Assembly: GCF_004962245.1 (NCBI RefSeq) | Contig: NZ_SUHQ01000033.1 | Span: 1-64,000 of the forward strand | Length of the DNA stretch: 64,000 bases | Source of the DNA: Mesorhizobium sp. | GTDB lineage: Bacteria > Pseudomonadota > Alphaproteobacteria > Rhizobiales > Rhizobiaceae | Reading direction: 5' to 3' | Shown: in pieces, positions 45,257 through 54,428 of the stretch | How the letters are laid out: each line of letters begins with the position of its first letter | How positions within the stretch are numbered: position 1 is the first letter of the stretch | Translations under genes and position numbers: made by a program | Notes under the pieces: generated by a model | Seen by the model: only the letters and a program-made list of their open reading frames with translations | The model's database searches: none | Told to the model about the DNA's origin: nothing

Positions 45257-46505
45257 TGTCTTGCTCCTGTAGTGCGTGATCAAGGATGGTGATGCCACGA
45301 TCGAGTTCGGCATCGGTGATGGTTATCGGCGGGAGGACTTTGATAACGTCGCGATTTGGCCCCGAGGATTCGATAAGAAGGCCATTTTCGAATGCGACAT
45401 CGTGCACGCGGCCGACAAGTGCCGGTGAACGGCATTTCAGGCCGGCCATCAGGCCGCGCCCGCGCTTTTGTTCGATGTATCTGGGAAATTTCGCAACGAG
45501 GCGATCGAGGTGCGTTTGCAGCCTGACGGCTGTCCGCTCGATACCTGCAGTAAATTTTCTATCCGACCACATCTTGCACATGGCTCCTGCCGTCACGAAG
45601 GCGAAATTGTTGCCTCTGAATGTCCCGCTATGCTCTCCCGGCTTCCATATGTCCAAGTCGGGTCGAATCAGAACGATGGACAACGGACTACCTGAGCCGC
45701 TTAGGGACTTGGAAAGACACACAATGTCCGGTTTGATTTTTGCGGACTCGAATGAAAAGAAATCGCCAGTTCGGCCCGCACCCGCCTGAATATCGTCGAC
45801 GATAAAAACAATGCCGTGAGTACGGCAAATGCGCTGAATTTCCGTGAGCCAAGCTGCAGATGCGGCGTTCATGCCGCCTTCCGCCTGGATCGTCTCCAGA
45901 ATGATTGCGGCAGGCTTTTCTATGCCGCTCCCCGGGTCGCTCAAAACGTGGTCGATGTAACTGGCGGAATCGAAAGCTTGGCTCGGATAGCCGTCATAGG
46001 GAACACGGATCACATCGTGGCGAGCAACGCCTCCCAGTTCCCTGGTTGAGGCCGAGCCCGACACCGCCAGAGAGCCGAGCGACATGCCGTGGAACGCATT
46101 CGTAAAGGCCATCACGCTCGAGCGGCCGGTGTATTTTCGCGCCAGCGCCAGCGCCGCTTCGTTGGCGTTCGTGCCGGTCGGGCCGGGAAACTGAATCTTG
46201 TACGAAAGACCTCTGGGTTTCAGGATCCAATCGACGAACCCTTCAATGAAGCCACGCTTTGCGGCCGTATGCATATCGAGCGACAGAAGAACGTTCTCAC
46301 CGACGAGATATTCAATTGCTGGCGCCATGATATCCGGATTGTTGTGCCCGTAATTAAGCGCCCCGGACCCAACTAGGAAGTCGATATATGCGTTACCGGT
46401 CTCGTCCCAGATGGTCGCCCCAAGTGCCCTCGTAAAGACCGCGGGAAACGACCGTCCATAGCGACGAACGTTGGACTCATGGGCCGTGAAAGGGTCGGTG
46501 TTCAT
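45249..46505 (-). CDS. class III aminotransferase, EctB-like (diaminobutyrate-2-oxoglutarate transaminase)
   Basis: 418 residues. PLP enzyme with 'FPGPTGTNANEAALALARKYTGRSSVMAFTNAFHGMSLGSLAVSG', 'IVDDIQAGAGRTGDFFSFE', the PLP lysine in 'IVCLSKSLSGSGSPLSIVLI' and 'IWKPGEHSGTFRGNNFAFVTAGA', all hallmark EctB/Dat segments. The family interconverts aspartate-4-semialdehyde and L-2,4-diaminobutyrate with glutamate as amino donor. EctA and EctC are missing, so ectoine itself is unlikely to be made here. Diaminobutyrate could feed the ATP-grasp ligases. It forms a two-gene operon with the oxygenase. Confidence 0.85.
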   Translation of the reverse strand: MNTDPFTAHESNVRRYGRSFPAVFTRALGATIWDETGNAYIDFLVGSGALNYGHNNPDIMAPAIEYLVGENVLLSLDMHTAAKRGFIEGFVDWILKPRGLSYKIQFPGPTGTNANEAALALARKYTGRSSVMAFTNAFHGMSLGSLAVSGSASTRELGGVARHDVIRVPYDGYPSQAFDSASYIDHVLSDPGSGIEKPAAIILETIQAEGGMNAASAAWLTEIQRICRTHGIVFIVDDIQAGAGRTGDFFSFESAKIKPDIVCLSKSLSGSGSPLSIVLIRPDLDIWKPGEHSGTFRGNNFAFVTAGAMCKMWSDRKFTAGIERTAVRLQTHLDRLVAKFPRYIEQKRGRGLMAGLKCRSPALVGRVHDVAFENGLLIESSGPNRDVIKVLPPITITDAELDRGITILDHALQEQDNA

Positions 46506-47638
46506 TTTAAGTCCTCTGCACGTAGGTCGTTCAACGAAGAGTGCGTTAAAGCGCTTGCCGCTCGCGGTAGTTGATCTTCACGGCACATGGAGATCAGAAT
46601 GGCCGGACGGAACTTCTTTGGGTCGGCACTTTTGCGAAGTCGGCTGGTTATGGCCATCCACTTCAAAACGCCATCCGTCGTTACGTTGCGCTCCAAGCCG
46701 TTTCACGGGGAATGCGATGAAACAAACCGTTTCTAGAATTTTTGGGCAAGTACCGATACTACGGCATCGGGTAGTTGACGGATCAGCCCCATCGCTCATG
46801 CAGGCAATTGCGGCCGATGACTCGTAAGCTTAGTGACGATCCGCAGGGTCCCGTCCCCACAGGTTGTATAGCTCGGCGGTAGCGAGCGAGCGGTTTGCGT
46901 GCGGTGGTCGATGTCCCCGATAAAGGTGGGGTTGCGGACACCAATCTGGGTTTGAAGGAACGATTTATGACCTGACATGACGAACCTGCGGGCGCTGTTG
47001 GAAAAGCTGTGGATTCCGATCTCTTGGGCGAGATTCCCGCCGAGCGGCTGATGGATCTGAGGTCGGGCCGCCAAGGGTACCATCTATGGCGAGAAGCCCG
47101 TTGCGCACGGCCCGGGCAAGCTCAGTAATAGCTCCCTTTTCTCGATTCCTCCGAACCGCGTCGCATGGTGACAAGGCGCTGATCTGCATCCAAGAGCCCT
47201 ACGTCCAGGGTCTCTCGACTCGTTCGGTCGACGACAAGGGATGGCCATGGACGGGAGCGGCATCTCCAAAAGCCAGGACAGCAGGCTGTGTGAAGAGACC
47301 GATGGCAAGGCCCAAGCGCTCTCTAAATCCCATAGTTCGGCCATACTTGCCCGCCGCGTTGCTCGGATCGTCTCGGTAGCCGTAACCACGGGCGTCAGCG
47401 TCAACGCGGACTGACGGCGCGAGGTACTGGGGCATGCAGGTAGGAAAGTCCAAGGCCGATGCATAGCTAACCAAATCCGGCCGAAGGTGCGGAAGCTGGC
47501 GACAGTCATGGACGTCGCCGAGCCCGATCTGCTTACCTACATGACTTTCCCAACCTTCAGTGGCCTAATCTCGACGTTGCGACGCTCGAGCGAGTTGGTG
47601 CTGTCGAGCTTGGCGGGGTGTCATCGGCATCTTCATTC
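46506..47638. other. intergenic, degenerate
   Basis: About 1.1 kb. Minus-strand pieces such as 'DDPSNAAGKYGRTMGFRERLGLAIGLFTQPAVLAFGDAAP' look protein-derived, but frames are broken and I cannot name the family. The right part holds the promoter of the aminotransferase operon. No clear sigma-54 or other promoter found there. Confidence 0.35.
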
Positions 47639-48385
47639 TTATGGTTCGATAATTCTTAGTTTTAGAGCTTTTACTGCAGCTACCGTTCTGCTGGTCGTGC
47701 CCAGCTTGCGCATCGCGTTTTTTAAATGGAAATCTACGGTATTTGGTGATCTTCCTAGAATAGTCCCTATTTCCCATGACGACTTTCCTCTCGATACCCA
47801 AAAAATGCACTCTATTTCTTTAGGAGAGAGGCCATAAACTTGTTCAGATACCATCGGAGTACCGAGCTTCACAAGCCTCAGATGAAATTGTAGCGCGGCA
47901 ATTTGCAAGTATGTGATGGTTCTATTTTGCAATTCGCAGCCCGAGGACTGAGCGAAACTCATAAACCTAAAGCTGTCAGCAGGGCCATGTAACGGAACGG
48001 TAACGCCTGACCTCAAGCCGAATGTTGCTGCTTCGTCCAGGACACGGCGTTCATCTTCAGTCGTGTTTTCGTCTGTATACACCTCGCTCCATCGAAAGGC
48101 CCCTACCCCCCTTCGACCTTTCTTGATGAGTGGGTCTATTTTGGCATAGCCCATTTTCGAGTAGTGCTCCTGCCATTCGTCAGGGTAATTCCACATCACC
48201 GCAGAATCCTGTCGGGCCGGCTTGAAAACCCGTTGTTCTGATGCAAGTGGGCCATAGGCAATCCACGGGCAATCGAAATTCAGCGCAAACGCAGACAACA
48301 GTTCGAACAACTGTTCGGATTGAGCGATGTCATCAGTTGTGTCGAGGAATAGGCCTAACTCGACCGCTATCAGCCGGAGTCCCAT
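47639..48385 (-). CDS. LuxR-type quorum-sensing regulator
   Basis: 248 residues from ATG 48385, which has GAAGGAGAG just upstream; the track's start 40 codons earlier lacks this. The N-terminal autoinducer-binding domain keeps the acyl-homoserine lactone pocket residues in 'NYPDEWQEHYSKMGYAKIDPLIKKGRRGVGAFRWSEV' (Trp, Tyr, Asp, Trp). The C-terminal LuxR HTH is 'YGLSPKEIECIFWVSRGKSSWEIGTILGRSPNTVDFHLKNAMRKLG'. No LuxI-type synthase gene is in the window, so it is either an orphan or served from elsewhere. A candidate NifA site and sigma-54-like promoter precede it. It is downstream of the aminotransferase/oxygenase genes and could control them. Confidence 0.88.
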   Translation of the reverse strand: MGLRLIAVELGLFLDTTDDIAQSEQLFELLSAFALNFDCPWIAYGPLASEQRVFKPARQDSAVMWNYPDEWQEHYSKMGYAKIDPLIKKGRRGVGAFRWSEVYTDENTTEDERRVLDEAATFGLRSGVTVPLHGPADSFRFMSFAQSSGCELQNRTITYLQIAALQFHLRLVKLGTPMVSEQVYGLSPKEIECIFWVSRGKSSWEIGTILGRSPNTVDFHLKNAMRKLGTTSRTVAAVKALKLRIIEP

Positions 48386-48501
48386 GATCTCTCCTTCAGT
48401 TTCATTCTCATGGATGCAGAGTTTGCTCCAGCCCAGGATCGCAGCTTGCGCAGGCAATGGGAATCCGAGTCGGAGCTCTTCCGCCACTTGGAGATGGACC
48501 C

Positions 48502-48516
48502 TCAAGAGTCGTGCCA
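48502..48516 (-). promoter_or_regulatory. sigma-54-like promoter, imperfect, upstream of luxR-type gene
   Basis: Minus-strand TGGCACGACTCTTGA: a perfect -24 element (TGGCAC) and TTG at -12, but the final C of the GC is A. It lies 117 bases before the start. The mismatch lowers confidence; the NifA-type site upstream raises it. Confidence 0.35.
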
Positions 48517-48590
48517 GCTTGGGAGCAATGCTTTTCCTTCAGATTGTCAAGCGATGGGGGTGAGGTAGGCAGAAGACGAACCAACAGCAC

Positions 48591-48606
48591 TGTCGCGGAG
48601 TGCACA
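48591..48606 (-). promoter_or_regulatory. candidate NifA upstream activator sequence
   Basis: TGT-CGCGGAGTGC-ACA fits TGT-N10-ACA and lies about 75 bases upstream of the imperfect sigma-54 element of the LuxR-type gene. Confidence 0.35.
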
Positions 48607-48802
48607 ATCCGAGCAATCGATATGGCTGGGAAGTATCCGCGGCGCGTTTATGAATCCGCACCTAAGCCCCGGCCATGTGAGCCTCCACGTGACCCATGAT
48701 AGATAACATGATTATATCAGGACAAAGCCGCCGATGCAGACGGCTATGTCTCAACGTGCTTTTGCAGCTAGAACGGCAAGGAAGCCGCACTGCAGCTGAT
48801 CC

Positions 48803-49102
48803 TCAGTTGATCGAGGCAACGTGTTGCACCACGTGATGATCGACAGCGACTACGGTGCATTCGTGACCCAGCGAACGGATCAGCCGATAGAGACCATAGC
48901 CGGTCGGGCCGGCCTCGTAGCAGAAATGGACGCGATCGAACCTGTTGGCGATCCGTTGGATAAGTCGGCGCATGGTCTCATCCGAGGCGTCGACCTCGCC
49001 GAAGAAGCGAACTTCTCCCTCCCGGCCGGCATCCGCAATCGCGATGGCGTTCCTAAGCTTTGCGACATCGATTCCGACAAATGCTTCCATATAATCTGAC
49101 AC
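48803..49102 (-). pseudogene. IS110-family transposase N-terminal fragment
   Basis: 'MEAFVGIDVAKLRNAIAIADAGREGEVRFFGEVDASDETMRRLIQRIANRFDRVHFCYEAGPTGYGLYRLIRSLGHECTVVA' is the RuvC-like N-terminal domain of an IS110 transposase, with the first Asp and the Glu of DEDD. It ends after about 99 codons with the rest missing. Confidence 0.85.
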
Positions 49103-49277
49103 GGCTCGTCCTCCTGTGATGAGGATCGGCTCGGCCCGCCCGAGATGGGGTATTCGGCTTGAGCCTTATCTTCGGGCGACAATGCATGGTGGATAGGTGA
49201 AGGTGCTGCGCTTCGAGCTGATGGTTAAACGTGGTCTGCATGCCCGCAGCCACAAGCATCAGAAGGAGAAGCGCAGC

Positions 49278-50313
49278 ATGAAACATTATGCCGGATTGGA
49301 CGTCGCGGTAAAAGAGACCGCGATTTGCATCGTCGACGAAACCGGCAAGATCTGCCGGGAGATGAAGGTGGAGAGCCATCCCGAGGATCTTGTGCGGGTG
49401 CTCTCGGATCCTGCCGGGGCCTTTGAGCGGATCGGGCTTGAAGCCGGGCCATTGTCGCAATGGCTGTTCAGCGGCCTGGCCGAAGCCCTGCCGGTGGTGT
49501 GCTTCGAAACCCGCCACACCAAGGCCTTCCTGGAGGCGCAGCCGAACAAATCCGACCGCATTGACGCCCGTGGCATTGCCCAGATGATGCGGGTCAACCT
49601 GTTTCGTCCGGTCCATGTCAAGACGCTGACGAGCCAGAAGCGCCGGGCCCTGCTGATGGCGCGCAAACTCTTGCAGGATAAGGCGATCGCCATCGAAAAC
49701 GACATCCGCGGGCTGTTGCGCAACTTCGGCCTCAAGGTTGGGATGGTCGGCGCCGTCAAGTTCGAGCACCGCATCCGCGAGCTCACCGAAGGGATGCCAG
49801 ATCTGGCCGAAATCGTCGAACCGCTGCTCGAGGCGCGCAGCAAGCTGCGCGAGAATTTTGCCGCGCTCACCGCAAGCTTCTGGCGATCGTCCGGGATAAC
49901 GAGGTCTGCCGGCGGCTGACGACGATACCGGGCGTCGGTCCGGTGGTGGCGCTGGCCTATACGGCGACCATCGACATTCCGGCCCGCTTCCGCAACTCCA
50001 AGGCGGTCGGACCGATCTTGGGGCTGACGCCGGTGCTCCATGAGTCGGGCGAAAGTCGCCGCATCGGCCGGATCTCCCGCTGCGGCGATGGCATGATGCG
50101 AACGCTGCTTTATGAAGCCGCTCAGACCCTGCTAACGCGCGTGACGAAATGGTCGTGGCTGAAGGCGTGGGCGATGAATGTCGCCAGGCGGCGCGGCCGA
50201 CAGTAGGCCATCGTCGCATTGGCTCGCCGGCTGGCGGTGATCATGCATCGCATGTGGCGCGACGGCACAGAGTTTCGTTGGACGCGACAAGACATCATGC
50301 CGAAAGCCGCCTG
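49278..50313 (+). pseudogene. IS110-family transposase, frameshift plus in-frame stop
   Basis: 'MKHYAGLDVAVKETAICIVDETGKICREMKVESHPEDLVRVL' to 'LRENFAALT' in frame 1, then after a one-base shift near 49875 'LLAIVRDNEVCRRLTTIPGVGPVVALAYTATIDIPARFRNSKAVGPILGLTPVLHESGE...GRISRCGDGMMRTLLYEAAQ' to 'NVARRRGRQ', a TAG at 50204, and 'AIVALARRLAVIMHRMWRDGTEFRWTR'. All family domains are there but the gene is dead unless the shift and stop are sequencing errors. Confidence 0.85.
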
Positions 50314-50337
50314 ATTGTGCGCCCGACCTTGCAGCCT

Positions 50338-50423
50338 GCCGGCGCGCGCAGTGGGCCCGTCAAGGGCAAGTCGCGGCGCGCTGACCTTCGGCCACCCTTG
50401 ACCGACCACTGCGCGCGCCGGCC
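50338..50423. repeat. 29-base imperfect inverted repeat after the IS110 relic
   Basis: The left arm begins GCCGGCGCGCGCAGTGG and includes GTCAAGGG; the right arm begins CCCTTGAC and ends CCACTGCGCGCGCCGGC. It is 25 bases past the transposase end, inside what would be the element's right noncoding part. Such structured segments of IS110/IS1111 elements can encode guide RNA; here this is only a suggestion. Confidence 0.6.
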
Positions 50424-50936
50424 AAGCCGAAACCAGGTCGGGGACGGCCAAACACGGAGATGAAACATGATCGCAGAGCGAGCGTGACAAGGATCACCCC
50501 GATAAGGTTCCACCAGCCGGTGGAAAGAGCGTCCTTCGCGGAACGATGAATGAGGTGAGTTCGCGAGGGTTGCAGTACCGGTCGCATCACAACGATCAGG
50601 ACGCGTCCGAGATTGTTCCGCCTCATTCTTCGGATCCCCATCAAGGCGACGCCCGAGCGCCGATCCCGCAGAGAAGCAAGACCCCGCGAAAGACGTCACG
50701 CACCGGCGAAGCGGAAAGCTCGACAAGCGCTTGACTTCAACACGCCGAATAGAGAAGCAACCCTCGGACGCGCACTGTAGGGCGAGCCACCTCACCGGCA
50801 GAAGCGGACATACGGTCTTACCATGCAGACGCCCGGCGGGTCGCCGCCATTCCATGGTCGGTAATCGCGGACATAATGAGATGGACGGCCTCCACCGACC
50901 GTCCGATGACGTGCGACAGAAACAGGAGGAATTGTC
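50424..50936. other. noncoding, between two IS110 relics
   Basis: About 500 bases, presumably the noncoding ends of the two neighbouring IS110 elements. No gene seen. Confidence 0.4.
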
Positions 50937-51930
50937 ATGACAATAATCACAATTGGCCTCGACACCTCGAAGAGCTGGTTCCAGGTGCATGGTGTTGACG
51001 AAGATGGGCAGGCTGTTGTCCGACGCAAGCTGCCTCGTAGCAAGGTTTTAAACTTTTTCGCCAACCTTCCGCCTTGCACGATCGGGCTTGAGGCCTGTGG
51101 TGGCGCGCACTACTGGGCACGAGAGTTGGCCAACGGACACATGCCGCGTCTGATGCCGGCCCGCTACGTTCGCCCTTATGTGAAGACAAATAAACATAAT
51201 GCCGCTGATGCAGAAGCCTGTTGCGAAGCAGTCCAGCGGCCGGGAATGCGATTTGTTCCCACAAAGACAGTCGAGCAGCAGAGCATGCTCATGGTGCATC
51301 GCGTTCGCGACTTGCTGATCCGGCAAAGGACCGCGGCGGTAAATGCCCTACGCGGCCACCTTTCAGAATTTGGCATCGTTCGGCCAAAGGGAACAGCTAG
51401 CGCCCGAGAGTTGATGAGCCTCGTGCCACCGATGAGCGCGTTCCACCATGCGCTCGTGAAGCGCTCGATGGACTTGTTGATCAGATCCGCGATACCGAGC
51501 AAAAGATCGCGGCGTTCAATGAGCGGATCGTGTGGCGATGGCTAAAAATGATGACGTCTGCCGCCGTCTTCTTACGATCGGCCCCTTCGTGGCCACAGCG
51601 TTGGTCGCCACCGCCGGTGATCCCAATTATTTTTCCTCTGGCCGACACTTTGCGGCGTGGCTAGGTCTGACGCCAAAGCAACACTCTACAGCCAGAAAGG
51701 AGAGGTTCGGCGGGATCAGCAAGCGTGGCGACAGCTACGTCCGAAAGCTGCTGATCCACGGCGCCCGTGCGACTGTTCACAACATTCGAAGCGGCCGGGT
51801 GAAAGGGGCATGGGTCGCCGGTCGGCTTGCGCGGGGACATTTTAGCGTCGCCACGGTCGCGCTGAATAAGACTGCCAGAATCGCCTGGGCGGTTATGACA
51901 ACAGGTCAGAACTATCGCGTGGCTGTTTGA
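50937..51930 (+). pseudogene. IS110-family transposase, single frameshift
   Basis: Frame 1 'MTIITIGLDTSKSWFQVHGVDEDGQAVVRRKLPRSKVLNFFANLPPCTIGLEACGGAHYWARELA' reaches 'KRSMDLLIRSAIPSKRS' and shifts near 51480; frame 2 continues 'DVCRRLLTIGPFVATALVATAGDPNYFSSGRHFAAWLGLTPKQHSTARKERFGGISKRGDSYVRKLLIHGAR' to 51930. Both catalytic domains are complete apart from the shift. It is a different subgroup from the other two IS110 copies. Confidence 0.85.
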
Positions 51931-52394
51931 AGAAACGATACGCCAAAGATCGGCAATGCGAGGGCGATTGAAGTGTGATGGCAAACCGGTCGGACCGGAA
52001 TCGACTGAACCCGTTGGACCTATCGGGCGACTGTGCCCGTCAACGTAATTGGGTGTCGATCCGCGTATCTCATCGAGGTCAGCAGCATGCGCTGCACCAA
52101 AGACCGAATAGATAGCAGCAACCGAGAGCTTGTCAGATCGCTACAGCGCACTTGCAGAAAGGAGGCCGTCCATAGCCCAGAGCTGGTCTGTCTTCGTTTT
52201 GCCTACCGAGACGAATGCTCTCAACGACACTGTGTTTTGACGCTAACCGAGCCCGCAACCCATCAACTCATAGAAAAAGGATTCCAACGTTCAACGGTCT
52301 CACTCGGCCATCGCCAACTTGACGCGGCCGATTCACTGAAATCCACGCTGGGAAGAAGGTCGCCTAAAACTCATTAGCGTAACCAAGATTTCCC
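51931..52394. other. intergenic, no recognisable gene
   Basis: About 460 bases between the IS110 relic and the LysR stop. One 114-codon plus-strand ORF runs through it without any family likeness. Nothing supportable. Confidence 0.4.
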
Positions 52395-53372
52395 TCAAGT
52401 CGGAGGAGATTGGGCTCTCAGGTCACAGATTCTATCTGGAGCTTCATTGCTCAACAATCTTTCACGCTTTATCACCTCTACAAATGTATCCAAAATCGCT
52501 GACTGTCGCGAAAGATAATCACTGCCCCTGCGCCAAAATACTACGTACTCGTATCTCCTTGCCGGTTGAAAAGGAACGATCTTCACTCCGAACATCTGAT
52601 ATTGCCGAGCAATAAATTCATTATCGATTGCGATTCCTATCCCGTGGGCCACAAACGACACGTCCAAGCCTATTGTGTCCGAGTGGATCTTTGGTCGCAA
52701 CGGAATTTTTCTTTGGCCGTACGATAATAAACCCAGCTTGTTTGAAGTGTATTCTCTCTCTAGAACGATAAGGGGCTCATTTGAGATATCTTCCAAAGTT
52801 ATGATTTCTTTTTGAGCAAGGCGATGGTCTGGGTGCACTACACAGACGCTCTTGCTTTCAGCGACTATCTGCCACTCAAAAAAACGCTCGTCCAACGGCA
52901 GTCGAGAAATTCCGATATCGGCCTCCCCCGTCATCATGCTCTGCGCTATCTCATCGTATCGCTGTGCCCTGAAATGAAACTCCAGAGACGGATCCAGATT
53001 ATCAAGCGCAAGAATGATTTTTGGAATGAGTCTCAACGAGAGTATATGCGGTGCGGCGATCGTCAGGCCGTTTCGCTTGGTGCTGAAAGAGTCGGTGATT
53101 TCCCTCTCGATGTGACTTAGCGTCTCAAAGTATCTGTCAACTCGATTGTAAAGTTCAATTGCTCGTGTGGTTGGAACAAGGCCACGATGATCTCGCGCGA
53201 AAAGCCTCTCACCAACAGCCTCCTCAAACAGCTTGAGATGCTGGCTTACGGCCGACTGAGTAATACCCAGTTCTCTGGCAGCCCGCCTTGTGGAGCCGGT
53301 CCGAATGATCTCCCGGAAAGACTGAGCGCACCTGAACCCAGCCTTGCTGTTTCGGCCTGAAATCTCTTCCAT
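52395..53372 (-). CDS. LysR-family transcriptional regulator (GcvA-like)
   Basis: 325 residues from ATG 53372; the track's longer start is rejected because a second diverged copy of this promoter region (63.5 kb) conserves exactly this ATG ('MEEISGR'). HTH: 'FREIIRTGSTRRAARELGITQSAVSQHLKLFEEAVGERLFAR'. The effector domain runs from about residue 95. The DNA upstream holds GGGTGTCACAAAGACTTAAT, also conserved at 63.5 kb in front of an alanine racemase gene. This suggests that the ancestral target is a divergent alr-like gene. At this copy the divergent partner has been replaced by IS debris. Confidence 0.85.
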   Translation of the reverse strand: MEEISGRNSKAGFRCAQSFREIIRTGSTRRAARELGITQSAVSQHLKLFEEAVGERLFARDHRGLVPTTRAIELYNRVDRYFETLSHIEREITDSFSTKRNGLTIAAPHILSLRLIPKIILALDNLDPSLEFHFRAQRYDEIAQSMMTGEADIGISRLPLDERFFEWQIVAESKSVCVVHPDHRLAQKEIITLEDISNEPLIVLEREYTSNKLGLLSYGQRKIPLRPKIHSDTIGLDVSFVAHGIGIAIDNEFIARQYQMFGVKIVPFQPARRYEYVVFWRRGSDYLSRQSAILDTFVEVIKRERLLSNEAPDRICDLRAQSPPT

Positions 53373-53530
53373 GGCTTTTCGCTCGAGTTTGCAGCTGCGG
53401 ACCCCCCAAGGGTCCGTTCTGCTGTATATAAACAAATTAATATGGGTGTCACAAAGACTTAATAAATTACTATCTTTGCAATTCCTCTCACCCGCTCGCA
53501 TGCAAGCTAGTGACCAAAACTCGTAAGAGG
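53373..53530. promoter_or_regulatory. LysR promoter region, conserved copy 1
   Basis: Contains GGGTGTCACAAAGACTTAAT (53444-53463) and CATGCAAGCTAGTGACCA, both found in the same order at 63556-63620. The AT-rich block between holds likely operator and promoter. Similarity is roughly three bases in four by eye. Confidence 0.6.
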
Positions 53531-53821
53531 GAAAACGTCAAATCTGACTCTCAACAACTTCCGAAGGGAATGTGCCCGCCGCCTACCCCGGCAACCTGGC
53601 GCTAAGGCAGCTCATTCCGCTACTCTCCGTGGAGAAACGCTTCCAGCCGGCGTAAATTTATCTAACCTTGCAATCGGTGGGGCCGCTCTTTCAGAGTTGT
53701 AGCCCGCACGGTCTGGTCTGCGCCGGCTGCCAATATGTCGTGAGCGTCACGAGCACCCCAACTTGCCTGAGGGCTATGCACTGGCGAGATTTGCCGCCTG
53801 ATTTGCGAGGAGCGCAGGCGC
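53531..53821. other. intergenic, no recognisable gene
   Basis: About 290 bases of debris before IS66 sequences. Nothing supportable. Confidence 0.35.
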
Positions 53822-54175
53822 ATGGAGTGGGACGACCCTGATGCCAGTCTTCAAGACAGTCATCAAGGCAGGCATAAAGAGGGTCGCTATCGCCGGATCG
53901 AGGTGATCACCGGCCGCCGGCGGCGGCGCAACTGGACGCCGGCGGAGAAGGCTCGGGTCATCGCGGAGAGTGCGGAGTCGGCCGCCAACATCTCGGCAGC
54001 CGCGCGACATTGGGGCGTAAGTCGTGGCCTTCTTCCCGTCTGGCGGCGACAGTGGTGCAGGCGAAAGCGGCTGCGGAGACGCGTCCCTGCTGATCAAGTA
54101 GATTCGCGGCCTCATAAATGGTACCCATCCGGTGAAGACCGCAGACGTGCGTATCCGGCGGCCATGAGGACCTGA
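53822..54175 (+). pseudogene. IS66 TnpA-like fragment
   Basis: 'YRRIEVITGRRRRRNWTPAEKARVIAESAESAANISAAARHWGVSRGLLPVWRRQ' is the HTH part of IS66 TnpA. After this the frame leaves the family. It is oriented opposite to the large IS66 element that follows. Confidence 0.7.
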
Positions 54176-54192
54176 GCACCGGAGTGCTGGCG

Positions 54193-54424
54193 TCAAGTTT
54201 TTGATGGGGAGATGCGATGATATTCTTCGAGGAGGAGTTTGACCTCCTCGATGCCTTCATCGGTGAAGGCCAAGATCCCGTCGTCATCGTTGGTGCCGTA
54301 CACCCAGATGACGCCGTCCTCCGGCTCGAGACCGAGGGTCAAGTCGTGGATGAGCGCTTCGCTGACGCCGAGGTCGCTGGCGACACGGCCGACGGTGTAG
54401 ACGTGATGCACCTTATTGCGCTGC
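54193..54424 (-). CDS. small IS66-associated hypothetical protein
   Basis: 77 residues from ATG 54424 ('MQRNKVHHVYTVGRVASDLGVSEALIHDLTLGLEPEDGVIWVYGTNDDDGILAFTDEGIEEVKLLLEEY'). It lies just after tnpC and looks well-formed. I associate it with rhizobial IS66 elements. Function unknown. The track's longer ORF overlaps tnpC in another frame. Confidence 0.6.
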
Positions 54425-54428
54425 ATGA

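Noticed and set aside
46840-46860. GG-N10-GC upstream of the aminotransferase on the minus strand
   Set aside because: Neither the -24 nor the -12 box resembles the consensus beyond the dinucleotides, and it is over 300 bases from the start.
49053-50219. 388-codon minus-strand ORF
   Set aside because: It is antisense to the frameshifted IS110 transposase and has no recognisable domains.
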